Shown here: positions 1 through 10,801 of the stretch, one piece after another
Numbering within the stretch: position 1 is the stretch's first letter
How the letters are laid out: each line of letters starts with the position of its first letter
DNA from: Whitmania pigra
Lineage: Eukaryota > Annelida > Clitellata > Hirudinida > Haemopidae
Direction of reading: 5' to 3'
NCBI GenBank assembly: GCA_021613335.1
Contig: JAJTWR010000236.1
Location: forward strand, 1,484,501 to 1,548,500
Length of the DNA: 64,000 nucleotides
Program-made: the position numbers and the translations under genes
Notes under the pieces: model-generated
The model's input: the letters and a program-made list of their open reading frames with translations, nothing else
Told to the model about the DNA's origin: nothing
Databases searched by the model: none

Positions 1-1
1 G

Positions 2-598
2 GAATACGAAGGAAAGAATCTCGTGTCTGTCACCAAGGAAGGACTCGAGTTGCCCGAGGACGAGGAGGAAAAGAAGAGGCAAGAGGAGAACAAGGCTGCT
101 TTTGAAGGCCTTTGCAAGGTCATGAAGGAGATCCTCGACAAGAAGGTTGAGAAGGTCACTGTTTCAAACAGGCTGGTCACCTCACCATGCTGCATTGTCA
201 CCAGCCAGTATGGTTGGTCTGCTAACATGGAGAGGATCATGAAGGCTCAGGCCCTCAGAGACACCAGCACCATGGGATACATGGCTGCCAAGAAGCATCT
301 CGAGATCAACCCAGACCATTCCATCATCAAGACCCTCAAGGAGAAGGCCGATGCAGACAAGAACGACAAGTCCGTCAAGGACCTCGTCATGCTGCTCTTC
401 GAAACCTCTCTTCTGGCTTCTGGATTCTCCCTTGAAGATCCCCAGGTCCACGCTTCCCGCATCCACAGGATGATCAAGCTCGGTCTCGGAATCGACGAGG
501 AAGACGTCATTCCCGTTGCAGCTGCTGTCGGCGTCGACGACGTTCCACCATTGGAGGGTGATGACGAAGATGCTTCCAAGATGGAGGAAGTCGATTAA
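2..598 (+). CDS. HSP90: Cytosolic HSP90, C-terminal part (5' end outside window)
   Basis: Open reading frame entering from the left edge and ending at the TAA at 596-598; about 198 residues, no intron visible. It matches the end of the middle domain and the C-terminal dimerisation domain of HSP90: [18 protein letters not shown] early, then [16 protein letters not shown], then [18 protein letters not shown] and [14 protein letters not shown]. The last five residues are MEEVD, the TPR-cochaperone docking motif that marks the cytosolic isoforms rather than the ER (KDEL) or mitochondrial ones. HSP90 is an ATP-driven chaperone for kinases and nuclear receptors; its ATPase domain lies upstream and is not in the window. 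Codon use is GC-richer than in neighbouring genes (many AAG, CTC, GTC), as expected for a highly expressed gene. The first in-frame GTG at 23 is not a start. Confidence 0.97.
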   Translation, partial: EYEGKNLVSVTKEGLELPEDEEEKKRQEENKAAFEGLCKVMKEILDKKVEKVTVSNRLVTSPCCIVTSQYGWSANMERIMKAQALRDTSTMGYMAAKKHLEINPDHSIIKTLKEKADADKNDKSVKDLVMLLFETSLLASGFSLEDPQVHASRIHRMIKLGLGIDEEDVIPVAAAVGVDDVPPLEGDDEDASKMEEVD

Positions 599-680
599 AG
601 AGTTGTGCTGAGACTATTTCAATGTCTGTTGTCACTAGGTTCAAGTTACTTATTATTAGTGTTTTTTATTCTGTTTTGTG

Positions 681-686
681 AATAAA
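681..686 (+). terminator. Polyadenylation signal of HSP90
   Basis: AATAAA 82 bases after the HSP90 stop; a second AATAAA lies at 812-817 and could be an alternative. Confidence 0.7.
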
Positions 687-819
687 CATTAAGGAAGCTA
701 CAATTTGATTTGTCTCACGTCGTGGAACTTTTCTGTTTTGTTTTGGGGTCAGAGCGGGTGTTTGCTCTGAATATTGGCGTCAGTTGCCATGGTGTGTGGC
801 TTGGAACTGTTAATAAATT

Positions 820-3720
820 TGTCGTTTGATCTCAACTTGTTTTGTATCTACGTTGAGTGGGTTGGTTGCACGTGACTGGGGGGAAGCCTCTTTTCGGTGT
901 TGTAATGTCACTGTGCTAATTTGAGGGGCTTGGGGTTCTGGTGGGTGGCGGAATAAGAATTCCAGCCTGTTGCTTTCTGCTCGCTCTGCTTGATTTTGCC
1001 TTCCCTCTGATTGGCAGTGGTAGCCAATGGCAACAAGGTCTCAAGCGTCCTTGGCGACCTGAGTAGTTAGCAGGGACCGTTGTGTTTCATGATTATCTTT
1101 GTACAAGGTTTGAAGGCTCGGAGTGGTTTTGTCTCAGAATTTCGCGGGAGTGAAATTGCTTTGGCAAAATATTGTTTTCATGCTTGCGCAACAGATCTTA
1201 AAAATGATATGATGTGAACGATAGAACGATTCTGGCGGTCATTGCCACTAAGTGCACTTTACGACTACCATATGGAAACTTTCTTCGCTGACCGTAATGA
1301 AGCATCAGATGCGTATCAGCTAGCTGAGTGGCTCATGCGTAATCAATATTAGGTTTTGAATTGCAGACAATAGTTGTTTATTTCGTTTGGAAACTCGACA
1401 ACAAAGACTCTGATCTTAATTATTCACAACCTTATTGAAGAAATTAAGAAAGCATTGTCACTTAAGAACAGATTATACTTTCACGTCGAACAAATGACTA
1501 ATGTGCGACTCATCCCGTGAACTAAATGGATCGCTTATTCGCCCTAATCAAATATCAAATAATCTTAGATCAAAGGCATTACTTTAAAAGACTTGTTACA
1601 GAATAATGAATTGTGCAAACATTGAGGTCGACAACAGATTTAACTTTAAAGTACGCTTACTTTCAACGTGTTAAAGCGTAAAATCTGGATTGCAGGTCGA
1701 ATAGTGTGTGTTGTAGGTCCTACATGGTAGCCATAGATTTGCAAATAAATTTGCTAACACAATTCCAAACGAGATCCAAAGATAGTCCTACTGAAATAAC
1801 GAGTGATTATACAAAACATGATTGTATAATATACATGCCTCGGAAATGGTTGCTAGTAATAAATTAAGCAGGTTTTTTTTTGTTTAGAAAAATTTTAACG
1901 AAGTGATTAATTAAGATAAATTAAATGATTTGAAAAACAAATCTTCTCAGAATCAGGTTGAAATCATTAATACTCGTGCGAACGGCTCAACCTGACCAAA
2001 TGTTAATCTCGTCAGCAGATTGATCTGGAAGAATCGATTGCCGCTAAAAAGGAATTTTGTGGCTTGGCAGATATAAATTGTTTGGTTCGGAATAGAAGTT
2101 TTTAATTTAAATTAACCTTTAAATTTATATCAAGATTTTATTAACTTTCCCGTCTTATACGTTTTAATGAATAAGCAATGTTCAACCATTAACCTGACAA
2201 TGCTATTGTGTTACGATATATTATTAAGTGATCATCGATGATGGTCATAAGCCATCATCTGAATCTCTGACTTCTCTCGAACAAAGCAGACGAGACAAGT
2301 CCATTTGGATACTTTAATGTTCAGTGATTTAACGAGATTAAAGTCCAAAATGTCAAATAGCACGAGATCTTCGTGGCTGCATTGTTCGCAGACGACTTGG
2401 TCCATTGTGGGTATTAATGTCATACCTTACGATAGCTGTACCTAAGTTGTGTAACTCGTCCTTTTGAAGTCTCTAAACAACAAATTGGACTCCCTGCTGC
2501 TAAGCCAGACAAGGTTAGAACATAGTGGAAGAATGCCAAACTATCCCACTGATCAAGCATTACAATGCCATTCACCTCATCCACATGCTGGAAGGTTGCT
2601 GGAGATCGGAAATCTTTTCATCACGAAGTGTCATGCACGTTGGTTCCGCACGCGAACACGGCTAGCTTGCGCAATGACTGAACCACGTTCAAAGATGAAT
2701 TTTTCCAATTTGTCCTGATCAAGAAATATATCCTGCCGGAGAGTTCTGCTTTGCTCTATTTTAATTAGAACTCGAGAGGCTAGTTGAGTCTACTTGCCGA
2801 CTGATATCAGTCAGTTAGCTTCCAGCCTTTTTTTTGTGATCCCAGGCTGCTTAGCGATTTGAAATATAATAATAACTAGAAAGTTAAAACTTAAATATCC
2901 ACACTCACATTAGTAAGCAACTGGTAGAATTAATTATGCCAGTAAACACACTGGAAGCACTTTGATCGGTTTGTTGTGAAAGGCAACATGATTATGCGAA
3001 CAGTGTGGACAAATATTCAACCTGGTCATATTACATCGAAGAACAATCTCAACAAATGAGTACAGTCTTTGATCGAATAGGTACGTCAAGAAATTAAGAT
3101 GGCAAACATTCGGTGCTAATTATGTTAATTTTAATTACAATCAATTTAAAAGAAATTGTCTAAAATGAGTAATTTCTTTTAAATGGAAAAAGAAATTGTC
3201 TAAAAAGAGTATTTTCTTTTAAATGGGACAATAGCGAAACGTCGACCGAGTGATCTGCAGACGTGTGGCGCCATTCTAATAAAGATTACACTCATCACCT
3301 GAGTATTAATACGCATTACATCCTCTGTAAATTTTTTTATTCATTTCCAAGACATCAGTTTTTCTTTCCTAGAGATCAAGAATTCTTAGTTTGCGATCGC
3401 TAGAAACGTTACAACATTCGGTGTCTAGCATTTTCGATTGTTTTCTTGAGTTAATTGATTCATTGAAATCATTCTAATTTCAATTGCAAACTTTGCGATC
3501 AAGCTACGAAGCGGTACCATTGCTAACACGATGATCTAACAGTAAAGATAGGCACCTCGTTATTAACCAATTACTCCGGGATAGTTTGTAATCTCTGTTG
3601 CATAACAAGTCGCTGTCTACGACACCTAGGGTCAACCTAGCCAATTGTAGACGGTCGCTCCTTGACACCATTCTTTGTGTGTCTATTGGGCATTTTCCTG
3701 ACCTTATTGAGTGATGTCCA
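820..3720. other. Intergenic spacer, no gene recognised
   Basis: AT-rich sequence without a recognisable coding exon on either strand. The longest open frames (2464-2718 plus, 2232-2423 minus) resemble no family I know and have no splice context. The only structure I see is the tandem palindromic repeat at 3144-3227. Confidence 0.6.
3144..3227. repeat. Two tandem ~40-bp palindromic units
   Basis: The first unit has perfect 14-bp inverted arms, ATTTAAAAGAAATT (3144-3157) and AATTTCTTTTAAAT (3171-3184), around a 13-base loop. A second, less perfect copy with the same loop core (GTCTAAAA-GAGTA) follows at about 3188-3227. It could form a hairpin or cruciform; it lies about 500 bp upstream of the nuclear receptor promoter. 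Confidence 0.75.
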
Positions 3721-3724
3721 CTTG

Positions 3725-3734
3725 TATATATAAA
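3725..3734 (+). promoter_or_regulatory. TATA box of the nuclear receptor gene
   Basis: TATATATAAA about 75-80 bp upstream of a donor-like AAG|GTATTA at 3807/3808. A start site near 3755-3765 would give a short 5' UTR exon ending at 3807, spliced to an acceptor CAG ending at 3938, with the ATG at 3966. Inferred from sequence only. Confidence 0.5.
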
Positions 3735-3965
3735 CTCGACCGAGCGGGTAAAAGTTTATGATTGTTGACAGAGCAGTTTGAGAACTTGTGTCTCGAGTTT
3801 GGACAAGGTATTAATACTACTAATAAATTAATCATTAAGATGTTACATAGTAACTTTCTATTCTACTAATAAAATATTTGTAACATTTTATTACCTCTTT
3901 ATTAACTATTATTGTTTTTACAAAAGGAATTTTCTCAGTTCAAAACCATTCACAAAAGAAAAAAT

Positions 3966-5336
3966 ATGACTGAAGACATTTACCTCAACGCTACCACAAA
4001 AGACTTGGCCTGCCTGGTATGCCAAGACAGAGCATCTGGCAACCACTACGGAGTACCGACTTGCGATGGATGTCGTGGATTTTTTAAGAGGAGCGTCAGG
4101 AAAAAGGCAGTCTATACCTGTAAAAACGAAGGCAGATGTAGGGTCGATGCCCTCAGGAGAAACCAATGTCAGGCCTGTAGGTACAAGAAATGCCTGGAAG
4201 TGAAAATGAATCCAGACGGTGAGTGGAAGATCTTTTTTGAATTTTTTTATGCCTACATAATCGTAGAGGTGACTTGATACGGCCAAGTTTATAAGAACAG
4301 GAATTAGTGCTAATATTCAACATAATATTTATTATTTAAATGTGACGACATAAGCTAAACTTTTGAACAAAATTTAATTGAGATACATCCATAGATAACG
4401 TTTCTAGATTGTGCTAGAAGCAATCTATAAAAAATCAAACTGAGGCTTTTTATCTCACTTTTCTAGATTAATTACAGCCTAAAGTAAAGCACAATAAGCG
4501 ATTAAATAATGAATAAGTAATTAATTAGTCTTGATTAATAAATATTTACTTTTAATTGTCAACAACAGCTGTTCAGTTGCAAAGAGAATGCAGATCAGCC
4601 AAAAGAAAAATTGAACCTGATGACGCTAACGATGAAAACGTCCAAACGCCTGTTAAGATCCAGAAAATCAGTCCAAGACCTCTATCGAGTCCTGGCATAG
4701 ATTCCAGCATCAAGTAAATGCTTAATACTTTTTGGCAATAACGTATTTTTATTAAAGTCATAATTATTTTAAGTTGAAAGATCTAATAATCCGTTTCAAC
4801 CATGTTTTTACAATGTCCTCTTCTATTGCCCACACCTAAACACCTTAACGCCTTATTAATTGCGCGGTGATTAAATTGCGCCTGCTTATTATTAAATTAT
4901 ATTATTTAAACATCTTTTCAAACGTTGCAGTTCATCAGAAACATCCGACCACGAGCATGACAGAATAAACCTTAAAACAGAAGATCGTCCGACGTTGCTC
5001 CACAGTAGAGAAGCACATCCCTCCATTAACCCTTTCATTGGTCTTCCACCATTCCCCAGACTGGGATTCCCATGCCGTCCCTTCTTTGGACATGAGCTCG
5101 CCTTCCCCTTGACTCGCCCTAGCCTCACTCATTCGCCATTTCTTCCGCCGCCTCTTTTGAGGCTAGAGTTGTTGCCCGCCTTTAACCAATGTCTTTCACC
5201 GGTACGAGGCATGCCCTGCATGTATTTCACCTGCTCCCTATGTCTCGAGAGAATTCTCCAATCTGGATCGAACCATCTAAGCCAAAGACACGACCACGGA
5301 CACGAGTTAAACGGCCCCAAAAGTCAAACGGCATGA
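3966..5336 (+). CDS. NR2E-like orphan nuclear receptor, DNA-binding domain only
   Basis: Three coding exons, 3966-4218, 4569-4713 and 4931-5336, give 267 residues; phases 1 and 2 agree at both junctions. Residues 16-76 form a complete two-finger nuclear receptor DBD: zinc cysteines C16, C19, C33, C36, then C52, C58, C68, C71. The P-box is CDGCRG in CDGCRGFFKRSVRKK, and the second finger ends RNQCQACRYKKCLEVKMN followed by PDAVQ, the junction style of NR2E (tailless/PNR/fax-1) receptors. After the DBD come a short basic/acidic hinge (KRKIEPDD) and a Pro/Leu/Phe-rich tail with no helix-3/4/5 signature or AF-2 motif. The stop at 5334-5336 is followed by AATAAA at 5445, so the transcript seems to end without an LBD. 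Expected role: nuclear DNA-binding transcription factor without classical ligand control. Subfamily is less certain than the DBD. Confidence 0.85.
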
Positions 5337-5444
5337 ACCTGTCTTCAGAATGTCTGATGAGCACCGTTATTGCCCGGATTTTTGATGCTTTTAATTGGAA
5401 TTTTTAGATCGCGCGTTTTATTTTGTAATTTCTGTAAATAGATG

Positions 5445-5450
5445 AATAAA
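5445..5450 (+). terminator. Polyadenylation signal of the nuclear receptor gene
   Basis: AATAAA 109 bases after the stop codon; it bounds the transcript and supports the absence of downstream LBD exons. Confidence 0.6.
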
Positions 5451-5465
5451 GAAAATTTTAACGGA

Positions 5466-6684
5466 TTTGTACGTTTCAAAATGATTAAACTCGTAATTAA
5501 AGACATGACATGATCAATCAACATCGGCCAGTTTATTTTAGTACAAATAACTTTTACAATAACAATTAGTAATTCAATATTATTCCTGCAATTAAGTTGC
5601 ATAATTATTCATCACTTAGTAACAAAGGGGCAGAATGTTATCATTCTATTTTATCCAGTCAAATGACTTCCTCAAACGATAGGCCACTGTCAATGGCAAC
5701 AAGGTGCTAAAAAAAAGTGTTGTTGATCGAGTGAAGGAACAAGAAGCGACGTAACTGTCGCTAATTTAGATTTTTATTCAATTATTGGCTTTGAAAATCT
5801 TCACGAAGATGGAATCAACTTTAAAGAATCAGCATGGATCGCTGACAATCGCAAATCTGACATTTGTCTTCTGTAAACCCCCTGTGATCGAGACAGGCCG
5901 TCTGGTGGCTTTGCCTCTGAGACATTGCGGCGCCATCACACGCTAAGGACTGCAGAATGAATTGTCTTTGTGCTTATCATTCAATTGTTTTACCATTATT
6001 TCGCTTTTAAAATTTGATTCATAACTGTAAAGGTCTTAAGAACTTTGTTTCAAAGAAATCGTATCGAGGAATTTCAATTTGCAAATTTGAAATCTAAAAT
6101 TTATGAAAAGATATTGCGTCGCACGCAATTGGGGGTCATATGGCTTTGGGAGTGCTATCAGGTTTTGTCCAACGCCTTTTCAGGACAATGAATAAGAAAG
6201 TCACAGCCATGCCAGCGTCAGTCAAAGGCCTTTATTCTTACCAAGTAATATTTGTTTGTTTTATCATATATCATTATTGTTTTAGTTACTAATTAGCTAG
6301 CTAATGTTTTGATTTTATTAATTTCAGCATAACCCTGGAATCATCCAGATAAAGTGGCCTTAAGCTGCATACCTCTCCATATTTCTGTTCATTCCAACTT
6401 TCTGCAGAGATTTTAGCTAGGCTTGGGTGGTTGATGAAAAAATTGATATCCGTTTAAAACCTGGTAATACAGAACTCTCGAAAACTGAAGTCAAAAAGCC
6501 ATTGGTTTCACCCCATCATGTGTCACCAACATTATGTCATTATTTGACTTATAAAACAACACTTGTCAAAGTGTTTAGTGTCAAATCATGCTTATGATCC
6601 AAAATACAACCCAGAGCAAATTAACCAAACGATGTTGAACAAGAACCCAAAGAATTTTCAAGTGACAAAGATTTTCATCTGTTA
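5466..6684. other. Convergent intergenic spacer
   Basis: Lies between the 3' ends of the nuclear receptor (+) and AK8 (-). No exon, RNA gene or repeat recognised beyond AT-rich runs. Confidence 0.55.
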
Positions 6685-9600
6685 TTAATATACTGGAGTT
6701 TGCTTTGGAACATCCCTGTTTTGCTTTGTAATCTTCGTCGGTATGGGGTTTACAATCATGCTCTCTATAATTTCGAAAATTTGGTCTTGGTCCATGTCCG
6801 CGTTGATGGTGAAGGCGACATCCTTGTAGAAATCTTTGAGACTCGCCTCGTTTTCCCGATACTGGGTTATGTTGTAGCAGACGTTCTCTGGAGGTTACAC
6901 AAATCAATTAAAACATTTATGATCATCTGTAATTATTTTTATTCAATCCTAATTAAAAGTGGATATAATTTTATAATGAATTAATTTTATCAATACAAAA
7001 CCCTTAATAAAATCTTTTAGAAATAAAATATGCATCACAAAAAATCAACAACAATAAAACAGTCAGCTAACTAACCAAGGGTGTTGTGAGGATGGACCTC
7101 GAGCCTGTTCCTGATCTTCTCGTTCTCTGGCGGATCCCTGATCATGTGGTAGTTCATCCCTGTCAGTGGGTCCATTCCTTGCAGGGTGAGCCTCTCCATT
7201 ATTTTCTGGCTCGGAATTTCCAGGAAGAAAACCCTGTGATGCAAAGATGTAATTTCATTCATTATAAAGGAGTTGAAAAACTAGGGTTGACATGAATGGA
7301 TTCTTATGTGGTTCATTATCAATAATTTATTTACAAAGTTAATAATATTATTTATTCATAATTTTCATCATAATTATATCACCACTACCATAGAATCCTC
7401 GACAATTAATTTCAACAACATATCATCTTTAATCATTCCCATTTATGAATAACAAAGATAATTCTAAAAAAAACCCCAGTTAAATAGTACAAGAACGGTC
7501 ATAATATTTGACTTCATAAGACCACCTATTTGGCTCGTAGTTGGAAGCATGCAGGTATTCAGCTTGAGTACGATTGCACGGGAAGCCATGGAGTATCCAA
7601 CCCCTTGACGGGTATTCAAGGTTATCCAGTTCGTTTCTCACCAGGTCAAACATGGCTTCGCCAGGCTCTGCGTGCAAAAATGGCTAACATTTCAGATATT
7701 AATTACAAAGTCGAGACATTAATCTATGAAATGGCTATATTTTTAAATAAGGAAAATGATGATATCTCTAAGTTATGATAAATGCTAAAAGTCTACTAAT
7801 AAAACACATAACCTAGTAATTACTAACCAACTAATGTATGGTATAGTAATGCTAACTAATGCTAGCAATAATAATTAATGTTTATGTCATAAACTTATGA
7901 AATTAAAAGAAATCTGCATAGGCTGGGCAAATCCAAGCTGTGGAGAAGGAGCAAAGAAGTCAAATGATCACTTGACCTCAACTCATGAACCGACCACCAT
8001 CCTCCTTACCTGAAGTGCACGTTTCAGCACACAGCTTGAAGATTTGTCCAAGCTTTGAATCCTTCCCCATTTCGTTCATCTTTGCATTTTCGTAGGAGAC
8101 TGAGATTTAGAACGGGATAAATTTATTCATCGTAAATGGACGTTAATAAAGAACTAACTAACTATTCATCATATAATCGGCATGATTAAGACGCAGATCA
8201 ACGATGCAGTAATAATGCAGGAGGACAAAAACAATTGAATAAATTATTTTTAATCTATTATCTATCAATATTATCAAACGCTTACGCCAAATTGTTATTT
8301 ATCTTCCTTATTATCAACTGATATCAACTGCACCGACAGTAACAACAACAACAGCTGCAAGCTGATCAAGCACAAACAAGATCAGGCATGACCAAACGAA
8401 TACTCACTTGTGCTGATCTTATACTTCTCCTTGAACATCTTCGCCAGAGTCTTCTTACCGCTGCCCACAGGTCCAAAAAAGATGATCCTCGGCGTTTCGA
8501 GCATGGCCGTCCTTTTCGGCTGACACACGACTTGAAGTACTGAAAGTGAATTGAAAACGTAAGTGGTAATAAAAGAAAATAGAGATTCCTATTTATTTCT
8601 AACAAATGGCTAAGATGTTGATGATGTTGCAATAAACTTAGTCCTCAAATATAATTCCTTGATCTGCTATTAGTAAAATAGATGTATTACCAGTAAAATG
8701 TAATTTTATACCCATTATCAGAGAAATACTGTCTTATACCTATCGCTATTTAAATAAATTAAAAATACTAATTGTTGATTAGAATAAATAAATAAATAAT
8801 TATCTATCGAGTAAAAACACAGGCGTACCTCTTTCAAAGACGTCATCTATTGGTTGGTCAGCATTGACTTCTTTGGCCGTGTGGCAGTAAACAGCTATGA
8901 GGGCCTTGCTTTTCAGACAATAATCGTTAATTTTATCTTCTAGCAAAGCTTCCGTCTTTATCTTTGGGTCGACCTTCACTTCCACGTGAGACCTGGATGT
9001 TGCTTGCATGGTCGATTCGGTCTCTTCTGTAAAGAGAAAAAGGGCATATTAATTAGATAAAAGATAATTATGAATTCCGTCGGTAAATGATGTGTTTCTA
9101 GAATGACGAGCTAACAAATGACGCCGGCAAATAACAACGACACTTCTGGTTGTTAGCAAATACATTAATGAGTTAAGAAATACATTAATAAGGCATCATT
9201 ATTATTAAATAATTACAAATAATTACTGAGCATTAATCAAATAATAATTATTTAAATATTAAAGTTCAAGCATTCCGTAGTTTTGTCAACCACCAACGAT
9301 GAACTGCACGACAAGTTTTACAATTTGGTGCCAAAAAACAAGGCCTCAAACCTTCAATGGAACTGCTTTGCGAACTCCTAGTTGACCGGTTGATGAGGAT
9401 GCTGTTTGGTACCTTCAGAACAACTGAATAAAATAAAACAAGTGTTAAATATGTTAATGGCCTCCATCATCTTCATCATCCCCATCATCATAATTAGCAG
9501 CAGCAGCAGCCTTGACATAGTTATGATCATCAATATTCATTGCCATCACCATTGTCAATTTTCATCATCACAACTAATCTTCATCATCAAAGTCGTTCAT

Positions 9601-10510
9601 AAATATTTCTGAAAACCACCTGTGTGGTTGGGAAAGTAGCCAGTTGCACAGAGGAACAGGGCATGTTGTCTCGAGGGTACTATGCCATCCATGACCCAGC
9701 CTACATTATTGTCTTCCAATGCTTCAAGTCTGCAATGATGACAGGTAATAAGCTGCGGAGTGGTACTTCATAAATAATGAGCAAGAAATAATTGTCAAAA
9801 GTCAGGAAAAATCCCTTATTGATTTGCATAGCCTTGTGGGATTGTGAATAATAAAGCTATAGATTCAATTGATGAAAAATGATAGATGTTTGTTTATTTA
9901 ATTAAAGTTTACTTTGGTGCTGATCAACAACGAGTGAATTATGACTGGCTAATTATTCCGATTAATGGAATTCTATTTTAAAATCAAACTCAGCATCTAT
10001 GATCTTACCTCCCTTTCACCAGTTGTACCCAATCGGGCACAGGTATGAGGTTTGCCTTGTCAACATTAAAGACTTCAAGAACTTCATCAGTGAAAATACT
10101 TTCCTCTGTGATGTGCTCGCAGTTGAATTTCTCGCTCAACATCTGAGAAATGGTAGTTTTTCCAGATTGAGGTGGACCGAGGACCAATATCCTCTGAACT
10201 GGGATGCAACATCCATTTAAAATATTATTTATTAGATCATAATGATTATAATGTGATCAACTCACTCAGACTTTCCTCAGTAATGCGTTTGAGGTATTCA
10301 TCTATAAATGGCAGAGGATCATTTGGTTTCTTGATAATTAGGGCCGTAAGTATTTGCTGCAAGTGAATTTCTTTAATCAATGAATCTGGAACATACTTAT
10401 TGCAACAATAATCAAAATTCGTCAACCTGAAAAACTTCAAAAATGTGATGCTTTTCGGCATAAATTGAAAACTCAGGAGGAATCTTAATAGGTCTCTCAG
10501 TCTGATCCAT
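6685..10510 (-). CDS. AK8: Adenylate kinase 8, two AK domains
   Basis: Eleven exons on the minus strand: 10510-10427, 10356-10266, 10198-10009, 9729-9620, 9423-9352, 9026-8829, 8539-8408, 8099-8010, 7667-7526, 7233-7076, 6887-6685. All phases fit; 489 residues against 479 in human AK8. The N-terminus (MDQTERPIKIPPEF) matches the AK8 leader. Domain 1 has the P-loop GPPQSGKTT (66-74) and GWVMDGI. Domain 2 has GPVGSGKKT (271-279), GWILHGFPCNR and an intact LID, MERLTLQGMDPLTGMNYH (382-399). The C-terminus FEIIESMIVNPIPTKI is typical of AK8. The family transfers phosphate between nucleoside mono- and triphosphates and is usually associated with motile cilia. Odd: the domain 1 LID motif (R-x-D-P-x-T-G-x-x-Y-H) is absent, replaced by a Ser-rich stretch. 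The start lies about 290 bp from the WDR46 stop. Confidence 0.93.
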
Positions 10511-10801
10511 GATTAACTTATCGCAAGAAGAAATATCACCATAGTAACGTCACATTCGGTTAGGTTGGAAGTTCAAACGGAAATTATAAATGCTTCTGCT
10601 TTCAAATTCAATAGAATTTGTTATTTATTTTTAACCCAAATTATAAATTTGATATTTAATTTCATAATGCGATGATAATTCTAAGGCCCCCCATTTTTTA
10701 AAATATTTCCCAAACGTCAATGCGAAGTAAGCTCACGACCGGAAACAAACGCTTTATTAGTCGTAATTTCAAAGAGTCTTATTTACATTACTGTTCAGCG
10801 T

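Noticed and set aside
2464..2718. 84-codon plus-strand open frame
   Set aside because: No family resemblance, no promoter or splice context; consistent with chance in AT-rich spacer.
5189..5407. Overlapping frame as an alternative C-terminus of the nuclear receptor
   Set aside because: No splice site links it to the DBD frame and it contains no LBD-like motif.
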